The notes: a model not told the origin generated them from the sequence alone. Counted from the first letter of the stretch, positions 50,177-59,264 are shown. The stretch is 64,000 nucleotides of DNA from Phytomonospora sp040655735 (GCF_040655735.1 NZ_JBFAKK010000002.1:434001-498000); one strand, 5' to 3'. Made by a program: numbers and translations.

Positions 50177-50470
50177 ACCCGCGGCGGGCGGGTTCCTCCG
50201 GCCCGCCCGCCGCACCGGTTCGCGAGGGTGGTTCGGGACGGCGGTTCAGGAAGGCGGCCCGCCGGGCCGGTCTGCTCCTCGGCGGGCGTGCGGGGTGGCG
50301 TCCTCGTCCCCGCGCCGTCTCACTGCGCGGCCCGCCGCCTGCCGCTCATCACCCGACACCCGCCGCCCGCCGCCCGCCGCCCGGCCCGTCCCCCACCCGC
50401 CGCCCGGCCCGTCCCCCACCCGCCGGCCGTCCCCCACCTGCCCCGCCGCCCCCGCGTCCCCCGTTCCCGA
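50177..50470. other. Pro-codon-like low-complexity intergenic region
   Basis: About 290 bp of extremely C-rich sequence between binding-protein and permease genes. I see no gene. It contains a 23-bp tandem repeat (50375-50438) and grades into the dispersed repeat at 50471. Confidence 0.5.
50375..50438 (+). repeat. 23-bp tandem repeat, about 2.8 copies
   Basis: Unit begins CCGCCGCCCGGCC and ends CGTCCCCCAC; copies at 50375-50397 and 50398-50420, plus a shortened copy at 50421-50438. Confidence 0.75.
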
Positions 50471-50582
50471 CCGTGGGGCCTCCCGGCCTCCTCCCTACAT
50501 CTGACGGTAGACCCGCGCCAGGCGCGGCCGTCGAACACGAAAGGCGTTTCCTGTGGATAAGTCCGCCATTGTGGAGAAGCCA
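50471..50582 (+). repeat. Dispersed ~110-bp repeat, copy B, with DnaA-box-like motifs
   Basis: About three quarters identical over an 85-base core to copy A at 465-575. CTGTGGATAA and TTGTGGAG are conserved. It overlaps the GTG start of the MalF-type permease, so both copies sit at or near the 5' end of an ABC permease gene in the same relative orientation. Confidence 0.6.
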
Positions 50583-51545
50583 CAGTGGACGGAGCCGTCG
50601 GACGACCCGGAACCACCGTCGTCACGCGGCCCCGGCGCACTCGCCCGCCTCTCCGCCCGCCTGCCCGTACGCTTCCGCCGCAAGCTCGGCGACAACGCCC
50701 TGGCCTACCTCTTCCTCGTCGCCGGCATCGCCTGCTTCGCGCTCTTCTCCTGGTACCCGCTCGTCCGCGGCGTCATCCTGTCGTTCCAGCAGGTCAACTT
50801 CGTCACCGACCCCTACTGGGTCGGCACCGACAACTTCGACGCCCTCTTCGCCGACCCGCTGTTCTGGACGGCCTGGAAGAACACCCTCGTCTTCACCGGC
50901 ATCGCCCTCGTCCTCGGCTACGCGGTGCCCTTCCTCCTCGCGGTCTTCCTCAACGAGCTGCGCGCCCTCAAGGGCTTCTTCCGCATCGCGGTCTACCTCC
51001 CGCTGATGCTCCCGCCGATCGTCGTCGTCCTGCTCTGGCAGTACTTCTACGACCCCGGCAACGGCCTGTTCAACTCCGTCCTGAGCGGAATCGGCCTGCC
51101 GCCCTCGCAGTGGGTCCAGTCCCCGGACACCGCGATGGTCTCCCTCGTCCTGGTCGCCACCTGGGCCAACCTCGGCGGCACCACGATCATCTACCTGGCC
51201 GCCCTGCAGAACATCCCCGGCGAGCTCTACGAGGCCGCCGAGCTCGAAGGCGCCAGCGTCTGGCAGCGCGTCCGGCACGTCACGATCCCGCAGACGCGCT
51301 TCGTCCTGCTGGTGATGCTGCTCCTCCAGATCATCTCGACGATGCAGGTCTTCATCGAGCCCTACCAGCTCACCGGCACGACCAACCCCGACACGATCAC
51401 CGTGATGGTCCTGGTCTACCGCTACGCCTTCACCGTCAACCACGACTTCGGGCTCGCCGCGGCCATGAGCGTCGTCCTGTTCGTCGTCCTGGCCCTGTTC
51501 TCCGCGATCTATCTGCGCGTCACCCGTGACAAGGACCCGTCATGA
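50553..51545 (+). CDS. Sugar ABC permease, MalF type
   Basis: 330 residues from GTG 50553. A Pro/Ser/Arg-rich cytosolic N-terminus precedes six helices; EAA loop YEAAELEGASVWQRVRHVTIPQTR. The start codon lies inside dispersed repeat copy B, so the N-terminal ~15 residues may be repeat-derived. It overlaps the MalG gene as ATGA. Imports an oligosaccharide with the lipoprotein at 48818. Confidence 0.85.
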   Translation: MDKSAIVEKPQWTEPSDDPEPPSSRGPGALARLSARLPVRFRRKLGDNALAYLFLVAGIACFALFSWYPLVRGVILSFQQVNFVTDPYWVGTDNFDALFADPLFWTAWKNTLVFTGIALVLGYAVPFLLAVFLNELRALKGFFRIAVYLPLMLPPIVVVLLWQYFYDPGNGLFNSVLSGIGLPPSQWVQSPDTAMVSLVLVATWANLGGTTIIYLAALQNIPGELYEAAELEGASVWQRVRHVTIPQTRFVLLVMLLLQIISTMQVFIEPYQLTGTTNPDTITVMVLVYRYAFTVNHDFGLAAAMSVVLFVVLALFSAIYLRVTRDKDPS

Positions 51546-52420
51546 CCCGCACCCTCATCTCCGACACCGTCCTGCGCCGCCGCCGCGGCCGGATCCTGCA
51601 CCTGGTCGCCCTCGCGGTGACGGTGGTCGTGTTCGCCTTCGTGTTCCTCTTCCCGCTGTACTGGATGCTCACCGGCGCGGTGAAGGACCCCACCGAGCTG
51701 GCCCGCGCCACGCCGACGGTCATCCCCGAGTCCTGGAACTGGGACACCTTCGGCACCGCGTGGAGCGAGCTGCAGATCGGCAAGTACTTCCTCAACACCG
51801 CCTACTACGCCGTCGGCGGCTGGTTCATCCAGATCGCCGTCGACGTGTGCGCGGCCTACGCCCTGTCGCGGTTGCGGCCGTGGGGCGGGAAGGTCGTGCT
51901 CGGCGCGATGCTGGCCAGCCTCATGCTGCCGGCGACGGCGCTGCTGATCCCGGCGTACATGACCGTCAGCGACGTCCCGCTGTTCGGGGTGAACCTGCTG
52001 AACACGCCGTGGGCGCTGTGGCTGCCGGCCGCCGCGAACGCCTTCAACATCTACCTGCTCAAGCGCTTCTTCGACCAGATCCCCAACGAACTGCTCGACG
52101 CGGCCAGCATCGACGGCGCCGGTCGGCTGCGGATCCTCTGGAGCGTCGTGCTCCCGCTGTCGCGGCCGGTGCTGTCGGTGGTGTCGATCTTCGCGGTGAT
52201 CGGCATGTGGAAGGACTTCCTGTGGCCCTTCCTGGTGCTGCAAGACCCCGACACGCAGACGTTGAGCGTCGCGCTGAGCCGGCTGGCCAACACCAGCTAC
52301 ATCACCGACAGCGAGATGTTCGCCGGACTGGTCATCGCCAGCGTCCCCATGGTCGTGATCTTCCTCGCGCTGCAACGCCAGATCCTCGCCGGACTGTCCG
52401 CCGGCGGAGTCAAGGGCTGA
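51542..52420 (+). CDS. Sugar ABC permease, MalG type
   Basis: 292 residues, six helices. EAA loop LLDAASIDGAGRLRILWSVVLPLSRPVLSV. Coupled to the upstream permease by ATGA. Followed after 32 nt by the GH13 gene. No ATP-binding subunit is in the locus; streptomycete-like bacteria commonly use the shared ATPase MsiK. Confidence 0.87.
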   Translation: MTRTLISDTVLRRRRGRILHLVALAVTVVVFAFVFLFPLYWMLTGAVKDPTELARATPTVIPESWNWDTFGTAWSELQIGKYFLNTAYYAVGGWFIQIAVDVCAAYALSRLRPWGGKVVLGAMLASLMLPATALLIPAYMTVSDVPLFGVNLLNTPWALWLPAAANAFNIYLLKRFFDQIPNELLDAASIDGAGRLRILWSVVLPLSRPVLSVVSIFAVIGMWKDFLWPFLVLQDPDTQTLSVALSRLANTSYITDSEMFAGLVIASVPMVVIFLALQRQILAGLSAGGVKG

Positions 52421-52452
52421 TCCCCTCACCCGTAACGAAAGCAGGTTCGTCA

Positions 52453-54093
52453 GTGGCTACAACCAACGGTCACCGCTGGTGGCGCGACGCGGTCATCTAC
52501 CAGGTCTACCCGCGCAGCTTCGCCGACGGCGACGGCGACGGGGTCGGCGACATCGCCGGGATCCGGTCCCGGCTGCCCTACCTCGCGGGGCTGGGCATCG
52601 ACGCGATCTGGTTCAACCCCTGGTATCCCTCGCCGATGGCCGACGCCGGCTACGACGTCATCGACTACCGCGACATCGAGCCCGTCTTCGGGACCCTCGC
52701 CGAGGCCGAGGCCCTCATCGCCGAGGCCCACGACCTCGACGTGCGGATCATCATCGACATCGTGCCCAACCACGGCTCCGACGCGATGCCGTGGTTCCAG
52801 CAGGCGCTGGCCGACGGCCCCGGAAGCGAGATGCGGCAGCGGTACTGGTTTCGCCCGGGCCGCGGAAGCGACGGCGGCGAACCGCCCAACGACTGGCAGT
52901 CCATCTTCGGCGGCTCGGCCTGGACCCGCACGAAGAACCCCGACGGCACACCCGGGGAGTGGTACCTGCACCTGTTCGCGCCCGAGCAGCCCGACCTGAA
53001 CTGGGACCACCCGGCGATCCGCGAGGAGTTCCTCGACGTCCTGCGCTTCTGGCTCGACCGGGGCGTCGACGGCATCCGCATCGACTCCGCCGCCCTGCTG
53101 GTCAAGGATCCCGCGCTGCCCGACGGCGGCGACGACGCCGACCCGCTGTTCACCGACCGCGACGAGGTCCACGAGATCTACCGGTCCTGGCGGGCGCTGG
53201 CCGACACCTACGACGGCGACCGTCTCCTCGTCGGCGAGGTGTGGCTGCCCGACCCGGTCCGCTTCGCGAACTACCTGCGGCCCGACGAGCTGCACACGGC
53301 CTTCAACTTCGGCTTCCTCGGCTGCCCCTGGAACGCGGCGGCGCTGCGGACCGTCATCGACGACACGATCCGCTACCACGAACCCGTCGGGGCACCGGCG
53401 ACGTGGGTGCTGTCCAACCACGACGTCACCCGCCACGTCACCCGCTACGGCCGGGCCGACACCTCCTTCAGCTTCGCGGCCAAGAAGAACGGCGCCGGTG
53501 AGATCCCCGTCGACCTCGCCCTCGGCGAGCGCCGGGCGCGGGCGGCGCTGCTGCTGTGCCTGGCGCTGCCCGGTTCCTCCTACCTGTACCAGGGCGAGGA
53601 GCTGGGGCTGTGGGAGGTCGAGGACATTCCCGAGGAGTTGCGCGACGACCCGATGTGGCACCGCTCCAACCACACCGACCCCGGTCGCGACGGCTGCCGG
53701 GTGCCGATCCCGTGGTCGGGAGGCGAAGCGCCGTTCGGTTTCGGTCCACAGGGGACGACGCCGTGGCTGCCGCAGCCGGCCGCCTGGGGCGAGCGGACCG
53801 TCGAGGCGCAGAGCGGCGACCCGGCCTCGATGCTGAGCCTCTACCAGGCCGCGCTCGGCCGGCGCCGCGAGGAGACCGTGCTCGGGCACGGTCCGATGAC
53901 CTGGCTCGACGCCCGCGAGGGCGTGCTGGCCTTCACCCGCGAGGACGCGCTGACCTGCGTGGTGAACCTCTCGGCGGAACCGCTGGCCCTTCCCGAGGGC
54001 CACGAGGTACTGCTGGCCAGCGGCGACCTCGAAGGCGACGCCCTGCCGACCGACTCCGCGGTGTGGCTGCGCGGCCGCGCCGAACTGGAGTAG
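52453..54093 (+). CDS. GH13 alpha-glucosidase (cytoplasmic)
   Basis: 546 residues, no signal peptide. GH13 regions: VYQVYPRSFADGDGDGVGDI, DIVPNHGSD (region I), DGIRIDSA with nucleophile D211 (II), LLVGEVWL with acid E262 (III) and WVLSNHDVTRH with D324 (IV). The GIDAIWFNPWYPSPMADAGYD start is typical of GH13 subfamilies 23/30/17 alpha-glucosidases. GTG 52453. It would degrade imported alpha-linked oligosaccharides to glucose. Confidence 0.88.
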   Translation: MATTNGHRWWRDAVIYQVYPRSFADGDGDGVGDIAGIRSRLPYLAGLGIDAIWFNPWYPSPMADAGYDVIDYRDIEPVFGTLAEAEALIAEAHDLDVRIIIDIVPNHGSDAMPWFQQALADGPGSEMRQRYWFRPGRGSDGGEPPNDWQSIFGGSAWTRTKNPDGTPGEWYLHLFAPEQPDLNWDHPAIREEFLDVLRFWLDRGVDGIRIDSAALLVKDPALPDGGDDADPLFTDRDEVHEIYRSWRALADTYDGDRLLVGEVWLPDPVRFANYLRPDELHTAFNFGFLGCPWNAAALRTVIDDTIRYHEPVGAPATWVLSNHDVTRHVTRYGRADTSFSFAAKKNGAGEIPVDLALGERRARAALLLCLALPGSSYLYQGEELGLWEVEDIPEELRDDPMWHRSNHTDPGRDGCRVPIPWSGGEAPFGFGPQGTTPWLPQPAAWGERTVEAQSGDPASMLSLYQAALGRRREETVLGHGPMTWLDAREGVLAFTREDALTCVVNLSAEPLALPEGHEVLLASGDLEGDALPTDSAVWLRGRAELE

Positions 54094-54123
54094 CACGACG
54101 ACCCACAACGAAAGGAATCCGCT

Positions 54124-56724
54124 ATGTCAGTGCGAAGCAAGCCGACCCGGCTGGTGTTAACGGCGGTGGCGGCGATGGCCGCCGGTGCGCTCGCCGTCCC
54201 GACGGTGAGCGCGGCGAGTCCCTTAGCGGGCAGCGGTTCGCCCGCCGCGGCGCCGGAGGTCTCGGCCTTCGACGTCGCCGGCGGCGCGACCGTCCCGTTC
54301 GTCGAGCAGGAGGCCGAGAACGTCGCGCACAACGGCGGCGTGATCGGTCCGAGCCGGATCTACACCACGCTCCCGTCGGAGGCCTCGGGCCGCAAGGCCG
54401 TCACCCTCGACGCGGTCGGGGAGTACGTCGAGTTCACCTTGACGGCCCCGGCCAACGCGATGAGCCTGCGTTACAGCATTCCCGACAATGCCGCCGGTAC
54501 CGGCATTACGGCGCCGATCGACCTGCGCGTCAACGGCTCCAAGCTCAAGGACCTGTCGCTGACCTCGAAGTACTCCTGGTTCTACGGGAGCTACCCGTTC
54601 ACCAACCAGCCCGGCGACAAGCCGCACCACTTCTACGACGAGACGCGCACCATGTTCGGCTCGACTCTGGGGACCGGCACGAAGGTCCGGGTCCAGGTCG
54701 CGTCGATGGGCGCGTCCTCGTTCACCATCGACCTCGCCGACTTCGAGAACGTGGCCGCGCCGATCGGGCGCCCCTCGGGATCGCTGTCCGTGGTGGACTA
54801 CGGCGCCAACCCCAACGGCACCGGCGACTCCACGGCGGCGTTCCAGGCGGCCGTCGACGCCGGCCGCACGCAGGGCAAGGTCGTCTACATCCCGCAGGGC
54901 ACCTACTTCCTCTACGACCACGTGATCGTCGACCAGGTCACGCTGGCCGGCGCTGGGCCCTGGTACAGCGTGCTGACCGGGCGGCATCCCACGCAGCGGC
55001 AGAAGGCCGTCGGCGTCTACGGCAAGTACGTCGGCGAGGGCGGTCCCTCGCGCAACGTCACGCTGCGGGACTTCGCGATCATCGGCGACATCCAGGAGCG
55101 CGTCGACGGCGACCAGGTCAACGCCATCGGCGGCGCCATGACCGACTCCCTGGTGGACAACGTCTGGATGCAGCACACCAAGTGCGGTGCCTGGATGGAC
55201 GGGCCGATGAACAACTTCCGGATCGTCAACAGCCGGATCCTCGACCAGACCGCCGACGGCGTGAACTTCCACATCGGGGTGACCAACTCCAAGGTCGAGA
55301 ACACCTTCGTGCGCAACACCGGCGACGACGGTCTGGCGATGTGGGCGGAGAACCGCGGCGGCGTCACCAATGCCGACAACTCCTTCGTCCGCAACACGGT
55401 GGTGCTGCCGATCCTGGCCAACAACATCGTGATCTACGGCGGGCGCGACATGACGATCGCCGACAACGTCGTGGCCGACACCGTCAGCAACGGCGGCGGT
55501 CTGCACGTCGGCAACCGCTACGACGGGGTCAACGGCCCCACGGGCGTGCTCGGCACGTTCACGCTGACCCGCAACACCTTGATACGAGCGGGAAACGGTG
55601 ACTACAACTGGCCGTTCCCGATCGGCGCGATCTGGTTCGACGCGCGCAACGAGTCGATGGTCAACGCGACGATCAACGTGACCGACACCGACATCATCGA
55701 CAGCTCCTACGCCGCGATCCACTTCGTGTCGGGCACGACCAGGGGCGTCAACTTCACCAACGTGCGCATCAACCGGACCGGGACCTTCGCCATCCAGCTC
55801 AACGACCCGGGCGCGGCCTCCTTCACGAACGTGACGGCGACCGGGATCGGCTTCACCGAGCCGATCTACAGCTGTCTCGGCTCGGGTTTCGCCATCACCC
55901 AGGGCGGCGGCAACTCCGGCTGGAACGAGAAGCTGCCCAACACCTACTGCGGACCGTTCCCGCCGCCGAACTACGGCGGCACGCAGCCGACCGGGCCGCG
56001 CATCGCGCTGAGCCCGGGCGGCCTCGCCTTCGGCGACCAGCAGGTCGGCACGTCGAGTTCGCCGCGGACGGTGACGATCAGCAATCCCGGTGACGCCACG
56101 GCGAACATCTCCTCGGTCGCCGTCTCCGGCGACTACTCGCGGACGACGACCTGCGGGTCGACGCTCGCGGCGGGGGCCAGCTGCACGGCGAGCGTGACGT
56201 TCACGCCGTCGGCGGCCGGTGCGCGCTCGGGTGCGCTCTCGGTGTCCTCCAACGCCTCGGGCAGCCCGCACTCGATCGGGCTGTCGGGCAACGGGGTGTC
56301 GGCCAACGCGAACCTGGCGTTCGGCAGGCCCGCGACGGCCAGCAGCTACACGCAGGTCTACGGGCCGGGCAATGTCGTCGACGGGAACGCGTCGAGTTAC
56401 TGGGAGAGCGCCAACAACGCCTTCCCGCAGACGCTGACGGTCGACCTCGGTTCGTCGAAGACGGTCCGGCGTGTGGTGCTCAAGCTGCCGCCGTCCTCGG
56501 CCTGGGGAACGCGCACGCAGACGCTGTCGGTGTCGGGATCGGCCGACGGCGGGTCCTACGCGACGGTGGTCGGCTCCACCGGCTACGTCTTCAATCCCGC
56601 GACCGGGAACGCCGTGACGATCACGTTCGCGGCGACCTCGGCGCGGTACCTGCGATTGACGTTCACGCAGAACACCGGCTGGCCGGCGGGCCAGTGCTCG
56701 GAGTTCGAGGTGTACGCGAACTAG
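54124..56724 (+). CDS. Secreted GH87-type alpha-1,3-glucanase/mycodextranase, modular
   Basis: 866 residues with a signal peptide (cut near VSAAS, about residue 31). Domains in order: carbohydrate-binding beta-sandwich (about 55-210, CBM35/6-like), right-handed beta-helix catalytic domain (about 220-610), choice-of-anchor D/ASPM-SPD-2-Hydin-like domain (about 625-725), and a C-terminal F5/8-type (CBM32) domain (about 728-866). D378 (ADGVNF) with D401 and D402 (GDDGLAMW) have the 23/24-residue spacing of the three acidic residues known in GH87 glucanases. With GH13 and the importer it completes an alpha-1,3-glucan/nigeran degradation pathway; exact specificity is inferred. Confidence 0.78.
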   Translation: MSVRSKPTRLVLTAVAAMAAGALAVPTVSAASPLAGSGSPAAAPEVSAFDVAGGATVPFVEQEAENVAHNGGVIGPSRIYTTLPSEASGRKAVTLDAVGEYVEFTLTAPANAMSLRYSIPDNAAGTGITAPIDLRVNGSKLKDLSLTSKYSWFYGSYPFTNQPGDKPHHFYDETRTMFGSTLGTGTKVRVQVASMGASSFTIDLADFENVAAPIGRPSGSLSVVDYGANPNGTGDSTAAFQAAVDAGRTQGKVVYIPQGTYFLYDHVIVDQVTLAGAGPWYSVLTGRHPTQRQKAVGVYGKYVGEGGPSRNVTLRDFAIIGDIQERVDGDQVNAIGGAMTDSLVDNVWMQHTKCGAWMDGPMNNFRIVNSRILDQTADGVNFHIGVTNSKVENTFVRNTGDDGLAMWAENRGGVTNADNSFVRNTVVLPILANNIVIYGGRDMTIADNVVADTVSNGGGLHVGNRYDGVNGPTGVLGTFTLTRNTLIRAGNGDYNWPFPIGAIWFDARNESMVNATINVTDTDIIDSSYAAIHFVSGTTRGVNFTNVRINRTGTFAIQLNDPGAASFTNVTATGIGFTEPIYSCLGSGFAITQGGGNSGWNEKLPNTYCGPFPPPNYGGTQPTGPRIALSPGGLAFGDQQVGTSSSPRTVTISNPGDATANISSVAVSGDYSRTTTCGSTLAAGASCTASVTFTPSAAGARSGALSVSSNASGSPHSIGLSGNGVSANANLAFGRPATASSYTQVYGPGNVVDGNASSYWESANNAFPQTLTVDLGSSKTVRRVVLKLPPSSAWGTRTQTLSVSGSADGGSYATVVGSTGYVFNPATGNAVTITFAATSARYLRLTFTQNTGWPAGQCSEFEVYAN

Positions 56725-56770
56725 CCGGTCCGTGGCCCGCCGCGCCGGGGGCGCGGCGGGCCTCGGACTT

Positions 56771-57415
56771 CTAGTTCGCCGTGGTCAGTCCGATGTGGAC
56801 TTTGCGGTGCCGGGGGTTCTCGATCTCGTCGAGGATCCCGGTGGCGAAGTCGGCGTAGGTGATGTTGCCGGTGCCGCTGTAGGCACTGGCGAAGTCGGTG
56901 ACGCCGAGTTCGGCGAGGCTCGCCACGCGCGCCGAGCCGGTCGGCGCCGACTCGCGGTCGAAGTCGGTGGTCGGCGAGACCGCGGTCCAGTCCAGAGTGG
57001 ACTCGGTGATGCGGTTCAGGCCGGCGCCGTGGCCGAGACTGAACGCGCGGAACGCTTCGGGGAAGTCGGGCGCGTCGGCCAGTTTCGTGCCCGGGGACAG
57101 CTCCAGGAGTGTCGACAGCGTCACATGGATCAGCCGGGGCGGCGCGGCCGCGATGAGCGCTTCGGCGGCCGCCGGGTAGATCACGGCCGGATCGGCCTCG
57201 GCGGAGTAGATCGAGTCGACGGCGACGTCATGGCCTTCGACGGCCTCGGCGACCGCCGCCGCGTCGGTGATGTCGCCTTCCACCACGGCCGTGGCCTCGG
57301 GCGCCTTGGCGGCGTCGCGGACGAAGGCGGTCACCTGGTGGCCTCGGGCGAGGGCGGCGGCGACGGTCGCGCGACCGGCGGTGCCTGCGGCGCCGAGGAC
57401 GATGATGCGGGGCAT
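56771..57415 (-). CDS. NAD(P)-binding oxidoreductase (NmrA/SDR-like)
   Basis: 214 residues from ATG 57415 (GGAG ribosome site). RIIVLGAAGTAGRATVAAALARGHQVTAFVRDAAKA is the Rossmann Gly-rich motif and DITDAAAVAEAVEGHDVAVDSI the adenine region. Groups with NAD(P)H-binding epimerase/quinone-sensor proteins. Divergent from an HxlR regulator, a frequent association for stress-responsive reductases. Confidence 0.84.
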   Translation of the reverse strand: MPRIIVLGAAGTAGRATVAAALARGHQVTAFVRDAAKAPEATAVVEGDITDAAAVAEAVEGHDVAVDSIYSAEADPAVIYPAAAEALIAAAPPRLIHVTLSTLLELSPGTKLADAPDFPEAFRAFSLGHGAGLNRITESTLDWTAVSPTTDFDRESAPTGSARVASLAELGVTDFASAYSGTGNITYADFATGILDEIENPRHRKVHIGLTTAN

Positions 57416-57447
57416 TCGGACTCCTGATGTTGGTCGGGAGGCCGACG

Positions 57448-57491
57448 GTATCTTTTGGATACTGGTTACTTCAACGGTACTTGCGTACCCT
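57448..57491. promoter_or_regulatory. HxlR promoter/operator region
   Basis: GTATC-N5-GATAC (57448-57462) inverted repeat between the divergent genes, and TACCCT (57486-57491) 7 nt before the HxlR GTG. Confidence 0.45.
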
Positions 57492-57498
57492 CGGGTGC

Positions 57499-57870
57499 GT
57501 GACAAAGCCACTGGAGCCATTGACGGAGGACTACTTCGATCCCGCCTGCCCGTCCTCGGTGATGCCGATCCGCATCGGCGAGAAGTGGGGCGGCATGGTG
57601 ATCGTCCTCCTTGAGGACGGACCGAGGCGCTTCTCGGAACTGAAGCGGCCGATGCGCAACGTCACGTCGAAGGTCTTGACCGAGACGCTGCGGGCGCTCG
57701 AACGCGACGGGATGGTCACCCGCACCGCCTACGCCGAGGTGCCGCCGAGAGTCGAGTACGAGCTCACCGAGCTCGGCCGTACCCTGCTCGCGCCGATACA
57801 GGCCTGCCGCGACTGGGCGGCGGCGAACCTGCCGAGCCTGCTCCAGGCGCGAGAGGCGTGGAATGCCTGA
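57499..57870 (+). CDS. HxlR-family regulator
   Basis: 123 residues from GTG 57499. CPSSVMPIRIGEKWGGMVIVLLEDGPRRFSELKRPM is the HxlR signature with a redox-type Cys; the wing carries ERDGMVTRTAYAEVPPRVEYELTELG. Overlaps the methyltransferase gene by 8 nt, so the two are co-expressed. Likely controls the divergent oxidoreductase. Confidence 0.87.
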   Translation: MTKPLEPLTEDYFDPACPSSVMPIRIGEKWGGMVIVLLEDGPRRFSELKRPMRNVTSKVLTETLRALERDGMVTRTAYAEVPPRVEYELTELGRTLLAPIQACRDWAAANLPSLLQAREAWNA

Positions 57871-58522
57871 ACTGGTGGACGACGCGGAACTGACGCGGTC
57901 CTCGGTGGTGGCCAACAACGCGATGAACCGCGGACGCGGGATCACCTCGTACGGAAGGGAACTGGGCCTCGACGTCGCCTCGTTCCTGCGCGCGCGGGGG
58001 CCCGGGGCGCGCTGGCTCGACCTGTGCTGCGGGGAAGGCCACGCGGACATCGAGGTCGGCCGCTCCCTGCCCGGAGTCGAGGTCGTCGGCGTGGACCTCG
58101 TCGACTACTTCGCCGGGGGAGAGCCCGGCAACGTCCGGTGGGTCGTGTCCTCGCTGGCGGAGCTCGACTGGGCCGCGCTCGGGAAGTTCGACCTGGTGAC
58201 CTGTGTGCACGGCCTCCACTACGTCGGCGACAAGCTGGGCGCCCTGCGCTCGGTGGCGACCGTCCTGGCCGACGGTGGACTGTTCGTCGCCAACTTCGAC
58301 GCCGCCTCCCTGCGCGACGCAGGCGGGAAAGCCTTGGGGCGGCACGGAACCGCGACCCTGCGCGCCGCCGGTTTCACCTACGACGGGCGGGGCCGCCGCA
58401 TCTCCCGCACCGGAGGGGCCGCCGATGTCGAGTGGCGATGGCGATACCTCGGCGCCGACGACCGGGTCGGGAAGAACTACACCGGCCAGGAGGCCGTCGC
58501 GGGGTGGTACGCCCGGGAATGA
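57863..58522 (+). CDS. SAM-dependent methyltransferase
   Basis: 219 residues. ARWLDLCCGEGHADIEVGRSL is motif I, VVGVDLVDYF motif II, FDLVTCVHGLHYVGD motif IV. N-terminal RSSVVANNAMNRGRGITSYGRELG is typical of small-molecule methyltransferases in actinomycetes. Coupled by overlap to the HxlR gene. Substrate unknown. Confidence 0.82.
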   Translation: MPELVDDAELTRSSVVANNAMNRGRGITSYGRELGLDVASFLRARGPGARWLDLCCGEGHADIEVGRSLPGVEVVGVDLVDYFAGGEPGNVRWVVSSLAELDWAALGKFDLVTCVHGLHYVGDKLGALRSVATVLADGGLFVANFDAASLRDAGGKALGRHGTATLRAAGFTYDGRGRRISRTGGAADVEWRWRYLGADDRVGKNYTGQEAVAGWYARE

Positions 58523-58541
58523 GCCCGAATGGTCACCCGGT

Positions 58542-58569
58542 GTGGCGCGCTCGTGGCGCGGATGTGGCG
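58542..58569 (+). promoter_or_regulatory. Triple 11-bp GTGGCG repeat before secreted gene 1
   Basis: GTGGCG at 58542, 58553 and 58564, exactly 11 bp apart, 54 bp before the ATG of the first small secreted gene. This periodicity suits an OmpR- or SARP-type activator. Confidence 0.5.
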
Positions 58570-58623
58570 AGGCGGGCGACTCTTCCCGGGACCGGCCGGA
58601 AGCGGCCGGCGGAAGGGAAGAAC

Positions 58624-59061
58624 ATGCGGAAATCACTGAAGGCGGCGGCGGTCGCGGCGGCGGCCGCGGCGGTCATCGTCGGCTTCGCCTCACCGGCGGC
58701 GGCCAAGCCCACGCCGGGGAACAGCACGGATGCGTGGGTATGCGGGTCCTCCCGAGGCGGTTCCGGGGAGACCGCGTGGGTGGCGGGCACCTGCGCCACG
58801 AAGTCGGGCAGCGGCAGCGTCAAGGCCGTCTGGTACCCGTGGGATGAGCGGATGTTCGTCTACGACGACTATCCCAACGGCTACCACACCTACGCGTATC
58901 TGACCGTCGCCACGCACTCGGCCGACCTCCCGCTCCACACGGCGCTCAGCCCCGAGATCTTCGACCTCGACTACGCCGAGGGCCTGTCGGTGAATTTCTG
59001 GGTGTGCAGCTCGGCCCAGGACAACGCGGCGTGCACGCCCCGGATCTACACGACCACCTGA
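58624..59061 (+). CDS. Small secreted protein, duplicated unit 1 (145 aa)
   Basis: Signal peptide (MRKSLKAAAVAAAAAAVIVGFASPAAA), then about 118 mature residues: KPTPGNSTDAWVCG, a Tyr/Trp-rich DERMFVYDDYPNGYHTYAYLTVATHS and the end NFWVCSSAQDNAACTPRIYTTT. Four Cys could form two disulfides. No family known. GGAAGGGAAG ribosome site. Shares about half its sequence with the next gene. Confidence 0.7.
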   Translation: MRKSLKAAAVAAAAAAVIVGFASPAAAKPTPGNSTDAWVCGSSRGGSGETAWVAGTCATKSGSGSVKAVWYPWDERMFVYDDYPNGYHTYAYLTVATHSADLPLHTALSPEIFDLDYAEGLSVNFWVCSSAQDNAACTPRIYTTT

Positions 59062-59080
59062 TCCCGGCCCATGATGTCGG

Positions 59081-59108
59081 CCCGCACTCCGCCACGGCGG
59101 GATGCGGG
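59081..59108 (+). terminator. Hairpin after secreted gene 1
   Basis: Imperfect GC-rich hairpin (CCCGCACTCCGCC with GGCGGGATGCGGG, internal mismatches), nearly the same as the one after gene 2. Confidence 0.45.
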
Positions 59109-59180
59109 TCTTCGGGGGTGGGGTGTTCGCCGACGGTCCGCGCCGGCTCGACAGCTCCACGGGCGGTCGCGTGCCACGAT

Positions 59181-59208
59181 GTGGCGCGTTTGTGGCCCGG
59201 CTGTGGCG
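59181..59208 (+). promoter_or_regulatory. Triple 11-bp GTGGC repeat before secreted gene 2
   Basis: GTGGCG at 59181 and 59203, and GTGGCC at 59192, again 11 bp apart and 56 bp before the ATG. The following bases (AGGCGGGC, then ACTCTTCC) match unit 1, so the regulatory region was duplicated with the gene. Confidence 0.5.
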
Positions 59209-59264
59209 CAGGCGGGCACTCTTCCGGCATCCGGCCGATACCCGGCTGGGGGAAGGCGGGGAAC

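Noticed and set aside
54223..56271. A 682-codon minus-strand frame inside the GH87-type gene
   Set aside because: Shadow frame with biased composition; the plus strand has a signal peptide and clear domains.
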